DNA of 64,000 nt from Gigantopelta aegis (Eukaryota; Mollusca; Gastropoda; Neomphalida; Peltospiridae), in contig NC_054704.1 in the NCBI RefSeq assembly GCF_016097555.1, forward strand, positions 75,042,118-75,106,117, written 5' to 3'. The notes under the pieces were generated by a model, which had not been told where the DNA came from, did not search any database, and worked only from the letters and a program-made list of their open reading frames with translations. This document shows, piece after piece, positions 13,001-23,381 of this stretch. A program made the translations under genes and the position numbers. Numbering within the stretch: the stretch's first letter is position 1; each line of letters starts with the position of its first letter.

Positions 13001-15020
13001 GGTTTTTTTTTCAACATTATTACCAGCTTGGTGCGTATGCATCTGCATACAGATTACAGTACTAAGTATTGTGTTCTTCTTTCATCAACTGAATATTTGT
13101 CCGCGTCTGACACATTGGCGCTTTTTTTCTAGTTGTGAGTTATATAAACCTTGCTCTATGACACATTATTCGTATAATAACATTTGGAATGTTACAAAAT
13201 TAGGCTACACATAATAAATCAACCCTGCGTCCAAACGTAATTTCATAGATTTGACAGGGTTGGATATTTCTTTTCTTTTAACGTATCATGCATTTCAGGG
13301 GTCGAAATAGTACTGTCACGACCGGTTTTTTGCCGGTCAACATCACCACGGCCCGGGAGATTTTTAATGTATGTCGTCCCGTCGGACTGGTAATTAATTT
13401 ACGTTTATATTCAGACATTAGTTTGAGTTACTAGTAATCATGTTTGGTCCGAGAGATTTTGATCTGGGCCGGAAGAATTTGTAGATTGTCGATCTAAATA
13501 TCGACATCTACCCATTTCGACCCCCTGCATTTTATATGTGAGATTTTCCTAATATATTTGTTAAACCTAATAATATCGGACAATTCACGTTTCTGTAATG
13601 ATGAACATGTGCAATATATAATTAACTTTAACTTGTTCTGTTTATTTGTTGAAATTCAACCCTTTGATATTCACTATATAACTTTGTTCGCATTTTACTG
13701 ACGTAGACTCAACGGTTCATAAAACACGTTTACAGATTTATTAAACTAGTTTCCCCTCCCCTTTCTCACTCTTTTTCACTCTCCTTCCTACTTTTTAATC
13801 TTTCTCTCTAACCCGACTGTTGATCTGTTGTGACCAGCAGCCTTGACCGTACACACCAGGAAGTTGTGGTTAGTTACTGAGTTTGATAACAGTATCTGAG
13901 GCATGCTGTGTTCTATGTTTGATATTGTCGTAGACGGAAGACTTATTACAGTAGTATTGTTGGTGGTATTTAACTTATGTTCTTACTTATTTAAATTTAT
14001 TATTACAGAAACGGCTGCAGAATGTTTCTAGGGAGGGGATGCAATGTCCAAAAAGGCGCCTACGGTATTCTAAAGTACATTAACACGCATTGCAGCATTG
14101 CATGGAGGATTTGCATGGTTCTTTGAAGTTCGGTGCAGGGGTGCGCACTCCAGCACCCTCCCCTGGATCCGCTCCTGTTATTATACTATAGTTCTTGACA
14201 AATATATTTTAGCGGTTTATGTCATTGTCTTGTTACACTGTTTATAACCAGCAAGTTCATATAAAATAGTAGCACTAGCAAATACCAATATTCAGTAATA
14301 TAACATACCTTTGCGCAATCTAAATGTAAAACAAAAACAGTAAATATATGTCAGCTATCAATAAATGTACATATATTTTGTGCAATCCAAATATAAATCA
14401 TAGGAAATATTTTCAACCATCATTAGTTTAACATATCTTTGTGTAATCCAAATGTAAAACAGTAACTATAATTTGGTGCAATCCAAATGTAAAACAGTAA
14501 CTTTTGGCAACCATGAATAATTTTACATACCTTTGTACAATTCCATGTAAAACATGGTAAAAACGTTCAACCATCAATAATGTAATATTGATCAACAATC
14601 AATTAACTAGTATATATTATCTGCTGGTATTGTCTTCTACTATGTACATACGTTCATAAATTTCTGAAAAACATTTCATAAATAATCCAAAATGATCCAG
14701 TGTGTATTTTAATGAATAAAATTAATACTGTTGTGAAATTGTGTATATTTGTGGAAATGTAATAACGATTACTGGACAATCAGGACATCAGTTCTAAAAC
14801 ACTTGTAACCAATGAACATTAAATTTTGCAACATACCTTTGCGCAATCCAAACGGACCCCTGAACTCTTTATCACAGCCAATGACATTTTCTCTTATATA
14901 ACTCAAAAGTTTCTCTTTATTTTCTTTATTATCTTTGGGCCATGATTTCGTGACATCTTCAGAAAGTGGTTTGTGAGTCTGAGAAAACGAGTTTAGAATC
15001 CGATCAACTAATCTCGTCAT
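1..15020 (-). CDS. Gene B: tandem paralog of gene A, cysteine-desulfurase-like part, 3' end outside the window
   Basis: Exons in coding order: 14837-15020, 12872-12902, 11447-11563, 8229-8346, 7288-7353, 6302-6367, 5537-5718, 3784-3860, 1681-1754, 890-1047, 383-587, 1-20 (cut by the window). Every exon has the same length and phase as in gene A except exon 1, which is 9 nt longer. All frames are open and all splice sites are GT/AG. The start is ATG with protein MTRLVDR. The PLP motifs are kept: GSGTTGA, FWDYA, STHKFMGG (Lys conserved; A has Pro where B has Thr) and RGGCACAG. Exon 11 ends PYTL where A has PYAQ. Whether B also carries the TtcA half cannot be seen here. It looks functional rather than a pseudogene, though many cryptic splice sites lie in its introns. 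Confidence 0.87.
588..800. repeat. Two extra copies of the exon 11 acceptor junction in gene B
   Basis: Roughly 90-bp units starting near 629 and 724 repeat the first ~45 nt of exon 11 together with its acceptor (minus strand, ATTTCAG or ATTGCAG before TAAAG). The copies lie directly upstream of the true exon in transcript order. Confidence 0.8.
2600..3350. repeat. Degenerate A-rich minisatellite in gene B intron 8
   Basis: Many imperfect copies of a roughly 30-60-bp unit built around ACCAAGCAATAGTAAAATGA followed by ACATTACCTCTA. Copy lengths vary, which suggests an old array. It lies between exons 8 and 9. Confidence 0.75.
4054..4089. repeat. (TAA)n microsatellite
   Basis: About twelve perfect ATA/TAA repeats in gene B intron 7, just upstream of exon 8 in transcript order. 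Confidence 0.9.
4390..4732. mobile_element. MITE-like element with ~18-bp terminal inverted repeats
   Basis: The left end, AAAGCATATTGTCACAGA, is mirrored by the right end, TCTGTGACAGTATGCCTTT. The right half (4535-4732) recurs at 7445-7634 with moderate divergence. There is no coding content. Confidence 0.6.
5036..5417. mobile_element. TTAA-flanked MITE, copy 1
   Basis: TTAA is followed by AGGGACATTCCTGA at the left, with the inverted complement and TTAA at the right. The inner sequence is also partly palindromic. Non-coding. The target preference resembles piggyBac-type insertion, but the terminal sequence alone does not assign a family. Confidence 0.8.
6434..7205 (+). mobile_element. Internally deleted Tc1/mariner element with TA target duplication
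   Basis: Perfect-looking terminal inverted repeats, CTAAAAGGCAAAAGTTATTA at the left and its complement at the right, are flanked by TA on each side. Inside, from about 6694, a frame reads MPRFSENDRWRVIGMLESG, then SQRDIARQFNVQKNTIWHL, then RDRPRSGRPPVTT. This is the helix-turn-helix and GRPR-type linker of a Tc1-like transposase. The catalytic DDE part is missing, and the frame resumes only near the C-terminus (RRRCQACIN, GGHTRH). It is a non-autonomous derivative in gene B intron 5. Confidence 0.88.
7445..7634. mobile_element. Second, partial copy of the 4.4-4.7 kb element
   Basis: It shares the ATGGTTCAGTTAAGGTGATG core and the GTGACAGTATGCCTTTA end with 4535-4732. The left terminal repeat is not visible. 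Confidence 0.6.
8550..8878 (+). mobile_element. SINE (family 1), 5'-truncated
   Basis: Begins within the tRNA-like head (GAGGCATGGGATTTTTAATC) and runs through the body to CATCGTTAAATTGAACAAAC. Sequence matches the full copy at 16627-17028. Confidence 0.85.
8913..11446. repeat. ~50-bp minisatellite grown from the gene B exon 3 donor junction, about 45-50 copies
   Basis: The unit contains the last ~26 nt of exon 3 (plus-strand CTCGTGACGGAACAGTGTTG) and the first intron bases (TATATACTAAC). The units closest to exon 3 (from about 10,740) are nearly identical to it; the distal block (8,913-10,440) is more diverged, with GCATATATACTAACCTCG. Most units keep a GTTAGT donor on the minus strand. Confidence 0.93.
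11574..11977 (-). mobile_element. SINE (family 2 head) abutting the gene B exon 3 acceptor
   Basis: Minus-strand head GGGACGTAGCCCAGTGGTAA and GGTCTGGGATC resemble tRNA A and B boxes. The body shares the AAAAGATCCCTTGCTGC core and the tail ends GTCGTTAAGTAAAATATT. An internal block is duplicated (11,700-11,830). Imperfect GAAGAAGGA/GAAGAGGGA flanks may be the target duplication. Confidence 0.85.
12016..12407. mobile_element. TTAA-flanked MITE, copy 2
   Basis: Same family as 5036-5417: TTAA flanks, GGGCATTCCTGAGTTTGC at the left and GCAAACTCAGGAATGTCC at the right. It lies in gene B intron 2. Confidence 0.8.
13296..13527. mobile_element. Small hAT-like inverted-repeat element
   Basis: Left end CAGGGGTCGAAATAG and right end ATTTCGACCCCCTG are inverted. 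CATTT flanks both sides. The 232-bp interior is non-coding. CAGGG termini are common in hAT elements. Confidence 0.7.
14300..14580. repeat. Degenerate repeat derived from the gene B exon 1 donor junction
   Basis: About five copies of CATACCTTTGCGCAATCYAAA followed by TGTAAAACAGTAA. The core equals the exon 1 donor region at 14831-14850. The copies lie downstream in transcript order, in intron 1. Confidence 0.75.
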
Positions 15021-15065
15021 TGTTCACTCCACAGGTTAAATGATCTGCCACCACGCAACTGATTT
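15021..15065 (-). other. 5' untranslated part of gene B coding exon 1 with upstream acceptor
   Basis: CTTACAG ends before position 15065, leaving 45 nt of leader, parallel to the arrangement in gene A. Both paralogs therefore probably begin with an untranslated first exon. Confidence 0.5.
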
Positions 15066-15285
15066 CTGTAAGACAAATAAATCGTTTTGGCCTAATATAT
15101 ATTTTTTTTAAATGTCATCAATTGAGTTTAAATTGTTTATATTTTCTGTCTAATTCAAGTTCAAGCATGCTGACCTAAACACATCTCAGCTATCTGGACT
15201 GTCTAGAACAGACGTTAGTTATTAGTGACTGGTAATAGAAGGAATAAAAAGAACAAATGTTTTATAAGACCCTGGCATGCTTTAA

Positions 15286-15425
15286 ATTACAAGGGACGAT
15301 TGAAATGTTCCTGGCCTAACTGGGACGAACTTACCCTACGAGCATGCCTACCTGCTACGTTTTAAAGTAGTCACCTTGGAGGTCTACACAGTTCTGCCAA
15401 CGGTAATGCAATACCTGGATTCTTC
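15286..15425 (-). pseudogene. Mariner-type transposase C-terminal remnant
   Basis: On the minus strand, 15358-15404 reads RWQNCVDLQGDYFK, the characteristic C-terminal motif of mariner-family transposases. The rest is absent or decayed. Confidence 0.6.
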
Positions 15426-15549
15426 TTGAAGATAAAAAAAAAAACTCACCAGCGGAAATGACATCATTATCATTTGCATAATACCTGTCAGCAAACTCAT
15501 TTTACAGGATGTGTTTATAAAACTTTTGAGTCTAGACTCAGATCTGTAA

Positions 15550-15557
15550 TGACGTCA
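15550..15557. promoter_or_regulatory. CRE palindrome upstream of gene B
   Basis: TGACGTCA lies about 490 bp upstream of the gene B leader exon. It is a perfect 8-bp CREB/ATF-type site and could mark the gene B promoter. A chance occurrence is possible. Confidence 0.25.
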
Positions 15558-15839
15558 CACGCATTCAGTTTGTATGGCTTGTTCTAGACTCTAAAAGCAC
15601 ACCTTTCGTGAAACATTCGCCATGGGCAACTCAATCGTCGGGATGTTCTCAAGTCTTTCTTGCGAGATGTCTTCTTCACTAGCTATATATCGGGTGGTTA
15701 GCCGTCGGTCTTGCATTATCATTTTATGTACACGGTGCCTTCATAGTTAGGCCGAGGACTTTTCAATCACAACTCGTGTGTCTATTTGATGAATATCGAA
15801 TGGTTACTGCGACACTTGATCTACAGAGTATAAAAGAAA

Positions 15840-16205
15840 TCCATTGTCGCTATACAAACTGCTCCTATCGAAACATGGCAAAGGGTCTTTTAGATGCACT
15901 TTCCCACAGACACATAGCCTGGCTTTTGGCGTACCTGTCGTCAGGCACTGGTTCAGATGTAAAAAAAAACGATGGGTCCACCGAGACAGATCGTCCCTCG
16001 AAGTAAATGCAATTGATCAAAGGCCGCGGTATGTGCTGTCCTATATTTGAGAAAGTGCGTTTAAAAGATTCCCTGTTGTTAATGGAAAACAAATGTTGCA
16101 GATTTCTTCTAAGAATAGATGTCACAACTGTCCAATGTTTGACGATATTCAATAGCCGATGATCGTGCTCTAATGGTGTCGTTAAACAAAACAAACTTTA
16201 ATTTT
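15840..16205. mobile_element. Two SINE fragments in inverted orientation
   Basis: The left part (to about 15,990) carries the minus-oriented body (AAGGGTCTTTTAGATGCAC). The right part (16,010-16,205) is plus-oriented and ends GGTGTCGTTAAACAAAACAAAC. Both are diverged. Confidence 0.65.
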
Positions 16206-16626
16206 TCGTCTGAGCGTGATAGAACTGAGAAAGAAGTCGTCCTTCACCTTTCGTCGCGCTGTGTTCTAACTCAGAGTTGAAGCCAGTACTAAGATTCGAA
16301 CCCAGTACCCACCAGCTTTAAGCGCTGTGATATCAAGGTCTGTTAGAAAATGCATCTCTGATGTTGCCTTCCATTTGCTTTTTCTTAACAAGTTCCAGCC
16401 ATAACTGGTACGGTTATTTTGGGCGTTTTGGGCTTTGAGTATAGCATTATCCCAAATAGAATCTCACAGCGTCACCAACTTTCAATAGAGCATTAAATAC
16501 TGTCGTGTATGCCATTGTCGAGGTATCTGACAGGACTTATTATCATAAAGTGTTGCTTTGTCTGGCCAGAATTAATATGGATGTATTTGGTATTATTGTG
16601 CTTGAAGGTAGAACTATACCAAATAC

Positions 16627-17028
16627 GCACCGGCCTCGGTGGCGTCGTGGTTAGGCCATCGGTCTACGGGCTGGTAGGTACTGGGTTCGGATCCCAGTCG
16701 AGGCATGGGATTTTTAATCCAGATACCGACTCCAAACCCTGAGTGAGTGCTCCGCAAGGCTCAATGGGTAGGTGTAAACCACTTGCACCGACCAGTGATC
16801 CATAACTGGTTCAACAAAGGCCATGGTTTGTGCTATCCTGCCTGTGGGAAGCACAAATAAAAGATCCCTTGCTGCCTGTCGTAAAAGAGTAGCCTATGTG
16901 GCGACAGCGGGTTTCCTCTAAAAAAAACAGTGTCAGAATGACCATATGTTTGACGTCCAATAGCCGATGATAAGATAAAAAAATCAATGTGCTCTAGTGG
17001 CGTCGTTAAATAACACAAACTTTACTTT
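16627..17028 (+). mobile_element. Full-length tRNA-derived SINE (family 1) with 12-bp target duplication
   Basis: TATACCAAATAC flanks both ends (16615-16626, 17029-17040). The head, GGCCTCGGTGGCGTCGTGGT, ends with a complementary CGAGGC, giving an acceptor-stem-like pairing, and GGTTCGGATCCC serves as B box. The body contains AATAAAAGATCCCTTGCTGC; the tail ends GTCGTTAAATAACACAAAC. It is a retroposed element, not a working tRNA gene. Confidence 0.92.
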
Positions 17029-17104
17029 TATACCAAATACATGTAGTATCCGACTGGGTTAATGTTTCAAATGAACCTAAAAATAATAAAGTAGTTAATA
17101 CTGC

Positions 17105-17455
17105 CATTTCTACCACTGGTGAGATATTTGACAGTATATGTTTAAATTGACTGTCCAGGGTTTGCAACCATTGTAACATATTTGACAGTATATGTTTAAA
17201 TTGACATTCCAGAGTTTGCAACCATTGTAACATATTTGACAGTATATGTTTAAATTGACAGTCCAGAGTTTGCAACCATTGTAACATATTTGACAGTATA
17301 TGTTTAAAATGACTGTCCAGAGTTTGCAACCATTGTAACATATTTGACAGTATATGTTTAAATTGAGTGTCCATAGTTTGCAACCATTGTAACATATTTG
17401 ACAGTATATGTTTAAATTGACTGTCCAGAATTTGCTTCCATTGTAACATATTTAT
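17105..17455. repeat. 54-bp minisatellite, about 6.5 copies
   Basis: The unit contains GTTTGCAACCATTGTAACAT and TTTGACAGTATATGTTTAAA. The period is a multiple of three, so a minus-strand frame stays open for 147 codons. It is intergenic with no gene context. Confidence 0.9.
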
Positions 17456-17459
17456 AAAT

Positions 17460-17838
17460 AATAAATCCTTTATAACAACTAAAGTTACATCTTGAATACA
17501 GTTTATTGCTTAGAACATCAGCTGGAGTATATCGAATGTGTTCCTTTATAACAACTAAAGTTACATCTTGAATACAGTTTATTGCTTAGAACATCAGCTG
17601 GAGTATATCGAATGTGTTTTTGGTCGTCCTAATGTTTGTAGTAGATCAAATTTCAATTTATTTCCTAATATAATTTTTGTTTGTTTTTATGCACGAAATT
17701 AATTGGAGGTAAAATACAGTTTGGGGTTCTACAAATATTAGGATAACAAAAGAGACATTGTATATACAGACAGTTAAAAATGGTCTGTTAGTCGAAAACA
17801 TATTCCAATGACAGAAAAATCAGGATAGTCCCTTTTAA
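17460..17838. mobile_element. Degenerate TTAA-family element with an internal 75-bp duplication
   Basis: The right end, ATCAGGATAGTCCC then TTTTAA, matches the family. The left end is replaced by a direct duplication of about 75 bp (17467-17541 and 17542-17617). Intergenic. Confidence 0.55.
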
Positions 17839-17839
17839 A

Positions 17840-20740
17840 AATGGTATCTCTGCAATAAATGTATGCAATTATTGCCACAGAAAATAACACTGCATTGGTA
17901 ACAATATCCACTCATGCTGCATGAATTATCTGTCCAAGAGCAAGATTACAAGACATTTAATTGTATTTTTCAAATACAACCTAGTTTACAACCTATATTA
18001 CAACCTAAGTTGTAATTGGAAAGACGATTAGATTTCTTTTGAACCTGTTTAAGGGATACGAGATGTAATCAAAACGTTCATAGAACTAGGTACTGAAAAC
18101 GATAACAGACAAATGTTTCAACGTTACTTTTTAAAATAATCGGCTTTGAACCCAGTTATCCTTCAAGCTACTGATGCCAGCAAACTAGAAGTCTTCTGGC
18201 TGACCCATCAACTACAATTTTTGAAACCTTCAGACTTTCATCGTCTTCAGATCGGATACCATGAAGGAAGGCTTTCAAACAGACAATAATCACCAATCTT
18301 ACGCTTGTGAATTTAGATTGCATGTTCACCTTCCTTGGTGAGAAATTTGATGACGGCTCACGGTTTCACGAGGGTAGGTTACCGTTAAGCAATACTATGA
18401 CAAAATACAACAAAGAGAGTCGTATTATTGATAGAACAGATGTATGAAAGGACCCGTTTTCATAATAACTTAAATAAATTATGATGGTGTACCAAACTTT
18501 GGTGTTTATTTCTATGAACATTTCGACTGTCCTTCGTATGTAAGAAATAGAATACTACCTGTACACTCGTGTCTCTTTAATACCAGCTATTATAGAACTC
18601 GTCTGAAAACGTTTCCAATGCGCTTTTGCTGGTTAGATACGTTTTGAAAAATCTCACTGCAAAATAAATGGTAGTTGACGGCCACTGTCGTAGTATTCTC
18701 TGGTCTTTGCTTGAAAAACTAAACTGCATACTGTCTGCAGTCGCTTCAAGAATACTAACCATTTATGCCGATCAAAACTGGTAGATGGCAAAATACTTAA
18801 ATGTTTGATGGTGAATCCCCCCCCCCCCCCCCCCCCCCACACACACACACGCACCTTCAGTGTCGTGATTGTAAAGCTCGCTGATGAACATGGATTCTTC
18901 TCACTGGATTGGTCAACTCGGGAACTAGCTAGACTATTCTCTCGACTGCTAAACTTGGTTTCCACAAAATCTGTAACAGGTCGCCGACCAAATAATAAGC
19001 ACATTCACGAGCGGTGTGTGGCGGATTCAGTTTGTAAACGCATAAAATAAATCAGAAGTCGCAACATGAAAACAAATGTAAAAAAAAAAAAAAAAAAAAC
19101 CCACATTTAATAATAATAAATACATAAATATAATAAATGAAACTTTAAAAAAGGATTAAATAGATATATTCCGCCGGTCAACTCACCTCACTTCTGAATA
19201 AGGTTAGGTTTTATTAAGTATGGTTGTGATCTAGTGACTCCCATGCAACATCCTCTTAGCACTAACAACCTTATGCACACTGACACTTTCAAACCTTCTG
19301 GTCGAGTTTTTACCAACAAGGTTATGCAGCTACATGTCCGCGTTGCGTTACCGCTCGACAATCGACGTCATTGCTAGCAATTAATTAACCTCTGCGGACT
19401 ATATTTTGTTAAAATCAACGTATATGATTGTAACAGCATGGGGTGAGACACACTTCCTTTCCGTCTCTCTTTAACCACGTGTAATGCACTTACGTATTGA
19501 CGGTCATTATTTATTTGAAGAATTGTGTGTGTTTTATATTTTACACTTAATGGACAGCTTTCATGCGGGTTCACACTAAAGCTTGATCCATTTGATTATT
19601 GGCTTTTAAGTTAACCTTCGAAATCTTTCAAATTAATGAACTCAGCGGGGGACAGGAAAAAATAGTTTATTAATCTGATATATACAATTTTAATACGCGT
19701 TATTCACTACCGATAATATTAATAATTCAGTGTGTTAAAATTAGTTCCCAGTTCTCTTAGTTCAATCTTAGCACAATGTGACAAATACTTACGGTAGTGT
19801 AATACTGAAATAACCTTCGAGGTCTATCCTTAGACGCGAGGAGAGGATTTGCATATCATAGTGACTATGAGAGCTATGTCAGCGGGAGCGTCAGCTTCTT
19901 ATGGGGACAGCTAGATTATCAATGGGTAGACTATAGACTGATATAGACCAAAAGTGAAGTAATCCTAACAGGAACCTCAAATACTTGGAGGTATTGAACC
20001 GTATGGCACACTATAACAGACTACACTACCATGCATTAGCAGCTACTGTGACTACACTTTTAGACAATGACATAGGGGTGGGGACAATAGGCGCGAGTGT
20101 AGTGGGGCTTTTCGGAGGTCGGACTCCTATCCCCACCCCTGCTCAAAGCATTTTTTTTCAATATATTATGGTGAAGGATAGGGTAAATAAATAATATCTA
20201 GACACACTATGTCCATGCCCATCAAACCTTGGTATATAGGTCAGAGGTCTACTTGGAAATCAATACCACACGAGGTGCCCATTTTACCGTACCTTACTTT
20301 GGTTTATACAAGGAATTAGTTATATGCGTACAAGACGGGAGGGAGTGGTCAACTTCCCCTTCCTCAGTGCTGGTGTAAATCTTCGTATTCGGGCAAAAAC
20401 GATGGATATATTCGGGCAAATTGAGCTGGCTTGAAAACTTTTAACCATGTATTTCTATCATTCTACTCACAATATTAGTTGTAATCCATGTAAAAAAAAT
20501 GCGTACCGATTCAGTATGAACCCTTGCCGTTTGGTAAGGTAAATATGAATAAACGTTATCCAGAATCTGATTAGGGCATTTTCATTTAATTCAAGCAAAC
20601 ATCAGCCTTCCACTGAGCACAAAACAATTGAATTAAGAGTAACAACTACTACGGAGGTTACGCATGATTAGTATCGTGCATTATATTTCATATGTTGCAT
20701 ATACTTAATTAAAAACTGTTTTGTAGTGTCGTTTTGCAAT
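17840..20740. other. Intergenic segment without a recognised gene
   Basis: Apart from the poly-C/(AC)n tract at 18817 and a poly-A at 19080 I see only short unsupported ORFs and no element ends. 20,060-20,150 has a GC-rich patch with TCGGAGGTCGGACTCCTATC, faintly like the retroposon 3' region at 26.5 kb. Confidence 0.4.
18817..18854. repeat. Poly-C tract followed by (AC)n
   Basis: 22 consecutive C on the plus strand, then about eight AC units. Intergenic. Confidence 0.9.
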
Positions 20741-20742
20741 AG

Positions 20743-20992
20743 GAAGGAAGGAAAAAATGTTTTATTTAACGACGCGCTCAACACATGTTATTTACGGTTA
20801 TATGGCGTCGGACATATGGTTACGGACCACACAGATGTTAAAAGAGGAAACCCGCTGTCCTCACTTCATGGGCTACTCTTTTCGATTAGCAGCAAGGGAT
20901 CTTTTATATGCACAATCAAAATAGACAGGATGGTACATACCACGACCTTTGTTACACCAGTTGTCTAGCACTGGCTGGAACGAGAAATACGT
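20743..20992 (-). mobile_element. SINE fragment (tail and body)
   Basis: Minus-oriented tail TTTATTTAACGACGCGCTCA, then the ATATGGCGTCGGACATATGG and AGCAAGGGATCTTTTATATG cores. The head is missing. Confidence 0.8.
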
Positions 20993-21125
20993 TTTGCAAT
21001 ACATTTAACGAGAAATATGTTTTGCAATACATTTAACGAGAAATACGTTTGGCAATACATTTAACGAGAAATACGTTTTGCAATACATATAACGAGAAAT
21101 ATGTTTTGCAATACATTTCTGGAAC
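20992..21125. repeat. 28-bp tandem repeat, about 5 copies
   Basis: Unit AACGAGAAATACGTTTTGCA followed by ATACATTT. The first unit grows directly out of the adjoining SINE end (GAACGAGAAATA). Confidence 0.85.
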
Positions 21126-21519
21126 GATATATGAAAAAACAAACAAATTAAATAATATGTAATTCGTATATCTTTTCAGTATATACTGTGCAGCTACCAA
21201 CTAAAGTACACATTCGTATACGACTTGCAAATGACATTGAATGTTTAAGCCTATAAAACAACTTGTACAGTGTACAGAGCCCAGGAATTTGATATAAAAC
21301 GCATATGCTGTTTTTACGTGTATACTTTTCCGTACACGCGAATTGCAACCTTCCTATTGTTCCGATACAACACGGGTTCTGTAAATGTGAGGTTGTGTAA
21401 GAAACAAATATTGTGTCCTAAGTTCTTAGTACTCCATTGGTGGTATATATTAACGGTTGTGGTGTGTGCTGTCCTATCCAATGAAAAGTATATAAAAGCA
21501 AATTTGCTGATAATCAGTA

Positions 21520-21705
21520 AAAGTTTGTTTTGTTTAACGACACCACTAGAGTACATTGATATATTAATCATCGGCTATTGGATGTCAAACATTTGGTAAT
21601 TCAATAGACGAAACCTGCTACATTTTCTTAATGCAGCAAGGGATCTTTTATATGCACTTTCCCACAGACAGGAAAGCACATACCACGACCTTTGACCAGT
21701 CGTTT
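21520..21705 (-). mobile_element. SINE fragment
   Basis: Minus-oriented tail TTTGTTTAACGACACCACTA, the CATCGGCTATTGGATGTC core and GCAAGGGATCTTTTATATGC are present. Confidence 0.75.
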
Positions 21706-21893
21706 GTGGGGGGCAGATGAATTCTTTGAACAAACGAGAACGGAAGGCGCAAGATATTAGGGGTTCCGGGGCAAGCCCCCTCCCCTCCCCACCGAAAATC
21801 TAGAGGCTCTGAAATATAATTTTGCAGCCATTTCAAAGAGATTACATACTTCAAGCCCTTTTTAAGATTTTCATTAAATTTCTATTATTTTCA

Positions 21894-21895
<2 letters not shown>

Positions 21896-21923
<28 letters not shown>
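21896..21923. repeat. (AC)n microsatellite
   Basis: About fourteen uninterrupted dinucleotide units. Confidence 0.9.
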
Positions 21924-21924
<1 letters not shown>

Positions 21925-21944
21925 CCAGCTATGGCCCTGAAATC

Positions 21945-22412
21945 TAGCTCAGTCAGTAGAGTGCTTGCTTGAGGGATATGGCATAGCATTGAATCCCCTT
22001 GCTGGACCCATTCTCTGACTAGGTTTTTTTCTCCATCCCAAACAATGTCCCACGATTGGTATATTAAAAGCCAAAGTAAATATAAAAGATCCCTAGCAGG
22101 CTGTGTGAAGACTGTGTCACAATTATCAAATATCTCAAATCCAACAGCAGGTGATCAGGGTTTAGGTTGAAGCCCATAAAATATTAGCAATTTGGCGAAT
22201 TTCCTTAGAAAATCTGTCACCAAATTTAAGTTTCATTTAGCCAAACAGTAAAAAAGGGCAGAACACATCTATAAACAACAGACGGTTTTCAAATTAGTAA
22301 TGAAATATATATGGTGATTTGATGAGGGACAGCTTAAACACTGGGTGATTAATAAACCAGTGTGCACTGCTCTATGTCTAATTGTGTTAATAAATAAAAC
22401 AAACTTTAACTT
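21945..22412 (+). mobile_element. SINE (family 3 head), old and interrupted
   Basis: The head, TAGCTCAGTCAGTAGAGTGC, is a good tRNA A box, with GCATTGAATCCCC as B-box remnant. The body holds TATAAAAGATCCCTAGCAGG and the tail AATAAATAAAACAAACTTTA. The middle is diverged or carries an insertion. Confidence 0.65.
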
Positions 22413-22615
22413 CATGGAGTAATTAATGGCGGTGTCAGTGTGCAACCTGCAGCTATAGTTGAAACTATTTTACACTACCTTATACCTAGGATCAGAAGCT
22501 TTAATAACAGTGGCAAATAAAGTAATGTGTTACACCAAGATTTACATCATCAAAACCATTAATTTAATGTCAAATGGAAAACAAAACATAAACAAAACTG
22601 CAGATCACCAGGTAT

Positions 22616-22621
22616 TTTATT
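22616..22621 (-). promoter_or_regulatory. Candidate poly(A) signal of gene A
   Basis: AATAAA on the minus strand, about 760 nt past the TGA stop of gene A. I saw no other AATAAA in between, so this would give a 3' UTR of roughly 0.8 kb. Confidence 0.35.
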
Positions 22622-22894
22622 CATCTTTACCATTGATTAATACTGGTGTTTTTCAATTGTCCTGTGATAATGTAAACTGCTAGGAGGAGGGCAAAAGAAG
22701 CCATGTTTTTCCACTAGCATGGTAAGAAGATATAGATAACTCAACATGGTCTGCAGCAGTACCTCATCAAACATATCAATGCAGGGTCATGCAGGATCAC
22801 ATTGCACTTTTCAGTTCTGTTCTACAAGAGGTTGGAAACAGTGAAAGTAACTTCACAAGCAGTTGTTCTGCAAGCAGTGATAAAAAACATCAAA

Positions 22895-23125
22895 AGTAGT
22901 TGACCTGGAAAAAGTATTAGACAATTACACAGTCAGTTGTCCTGGAAAAAGTATTAGACAATTTCATAGTCAGTTGACCTGGAAAAAGTATTAGAAAAGT
23001 TCATAGTCAGCTGTCTTGGAAACAGTATAAAACAACATTATAGTCAAGTTATCCCAGGAACCAGTATCAAAGAATGTCACAGTCAGTTGTTGTGCTGGAA
23101 GTAGTTTTGAGCAACTTCATGGTCA
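22895..23125. repeat. Degenerate ~38-bp tandem repeat in the predicted gene A 3' UTR
   Basis: About five diverged copies of a unit containing CTGGAAAAAGTATTAGACAA and a following TCATAGTCAGTTG segment. They fall between the stop codon and the candidate poly(A) signal, so they would be transcribed. Confidence 0.7.
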
Positions 23126-23381
23126 CTTCATAATCAGTCGTCTAACAATGTCAAACAATTCGACATATTTCAGTTGTTTACAGACACCTGCCTTGGAGAC
23201 AGTGATGAAAAGCTGGTCATACTGGAGATAAATAGTATCCCATATCTTTCATTCTCTTTCACAGTTACGTTGTTGTTCCATGAAGACATCATCACAAACA
23301 CCGTGTTCACCATTTAACAGAATCAACACAGATTGTAGTTTGTTCCCCTTCATCTTTTTGTCCTAGTTCAGTGTTTCTCCT

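Noticed and set aside
1..15065. Gene B as a pseudogene
   Set aside because: All visible exons have open frames, canonical splice sites, matching phases and conserved PLP residues. Its end lies outside the window, so decay further on cannot be excluded.
16627..16706. tRNA gene
   Set aside because: A/B boxes and a stem-like pairing are present, but it is the head of a dispersed SINE with target duplications and several truncated copies.
17006..17449. 147-codon minus-strand repeat ORF
   Set aside because: Generated by a 54-bp minisatellite in intergenic DNA. No start context, splice sites or neighbours.
20060..20160. Another copy of the 26.5 kb retroposon 3' end
   Set aside because: Only a short GC-rich stretch resembles it. 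The diagnostic GGGCACGTTA end and ATC tail are absent.
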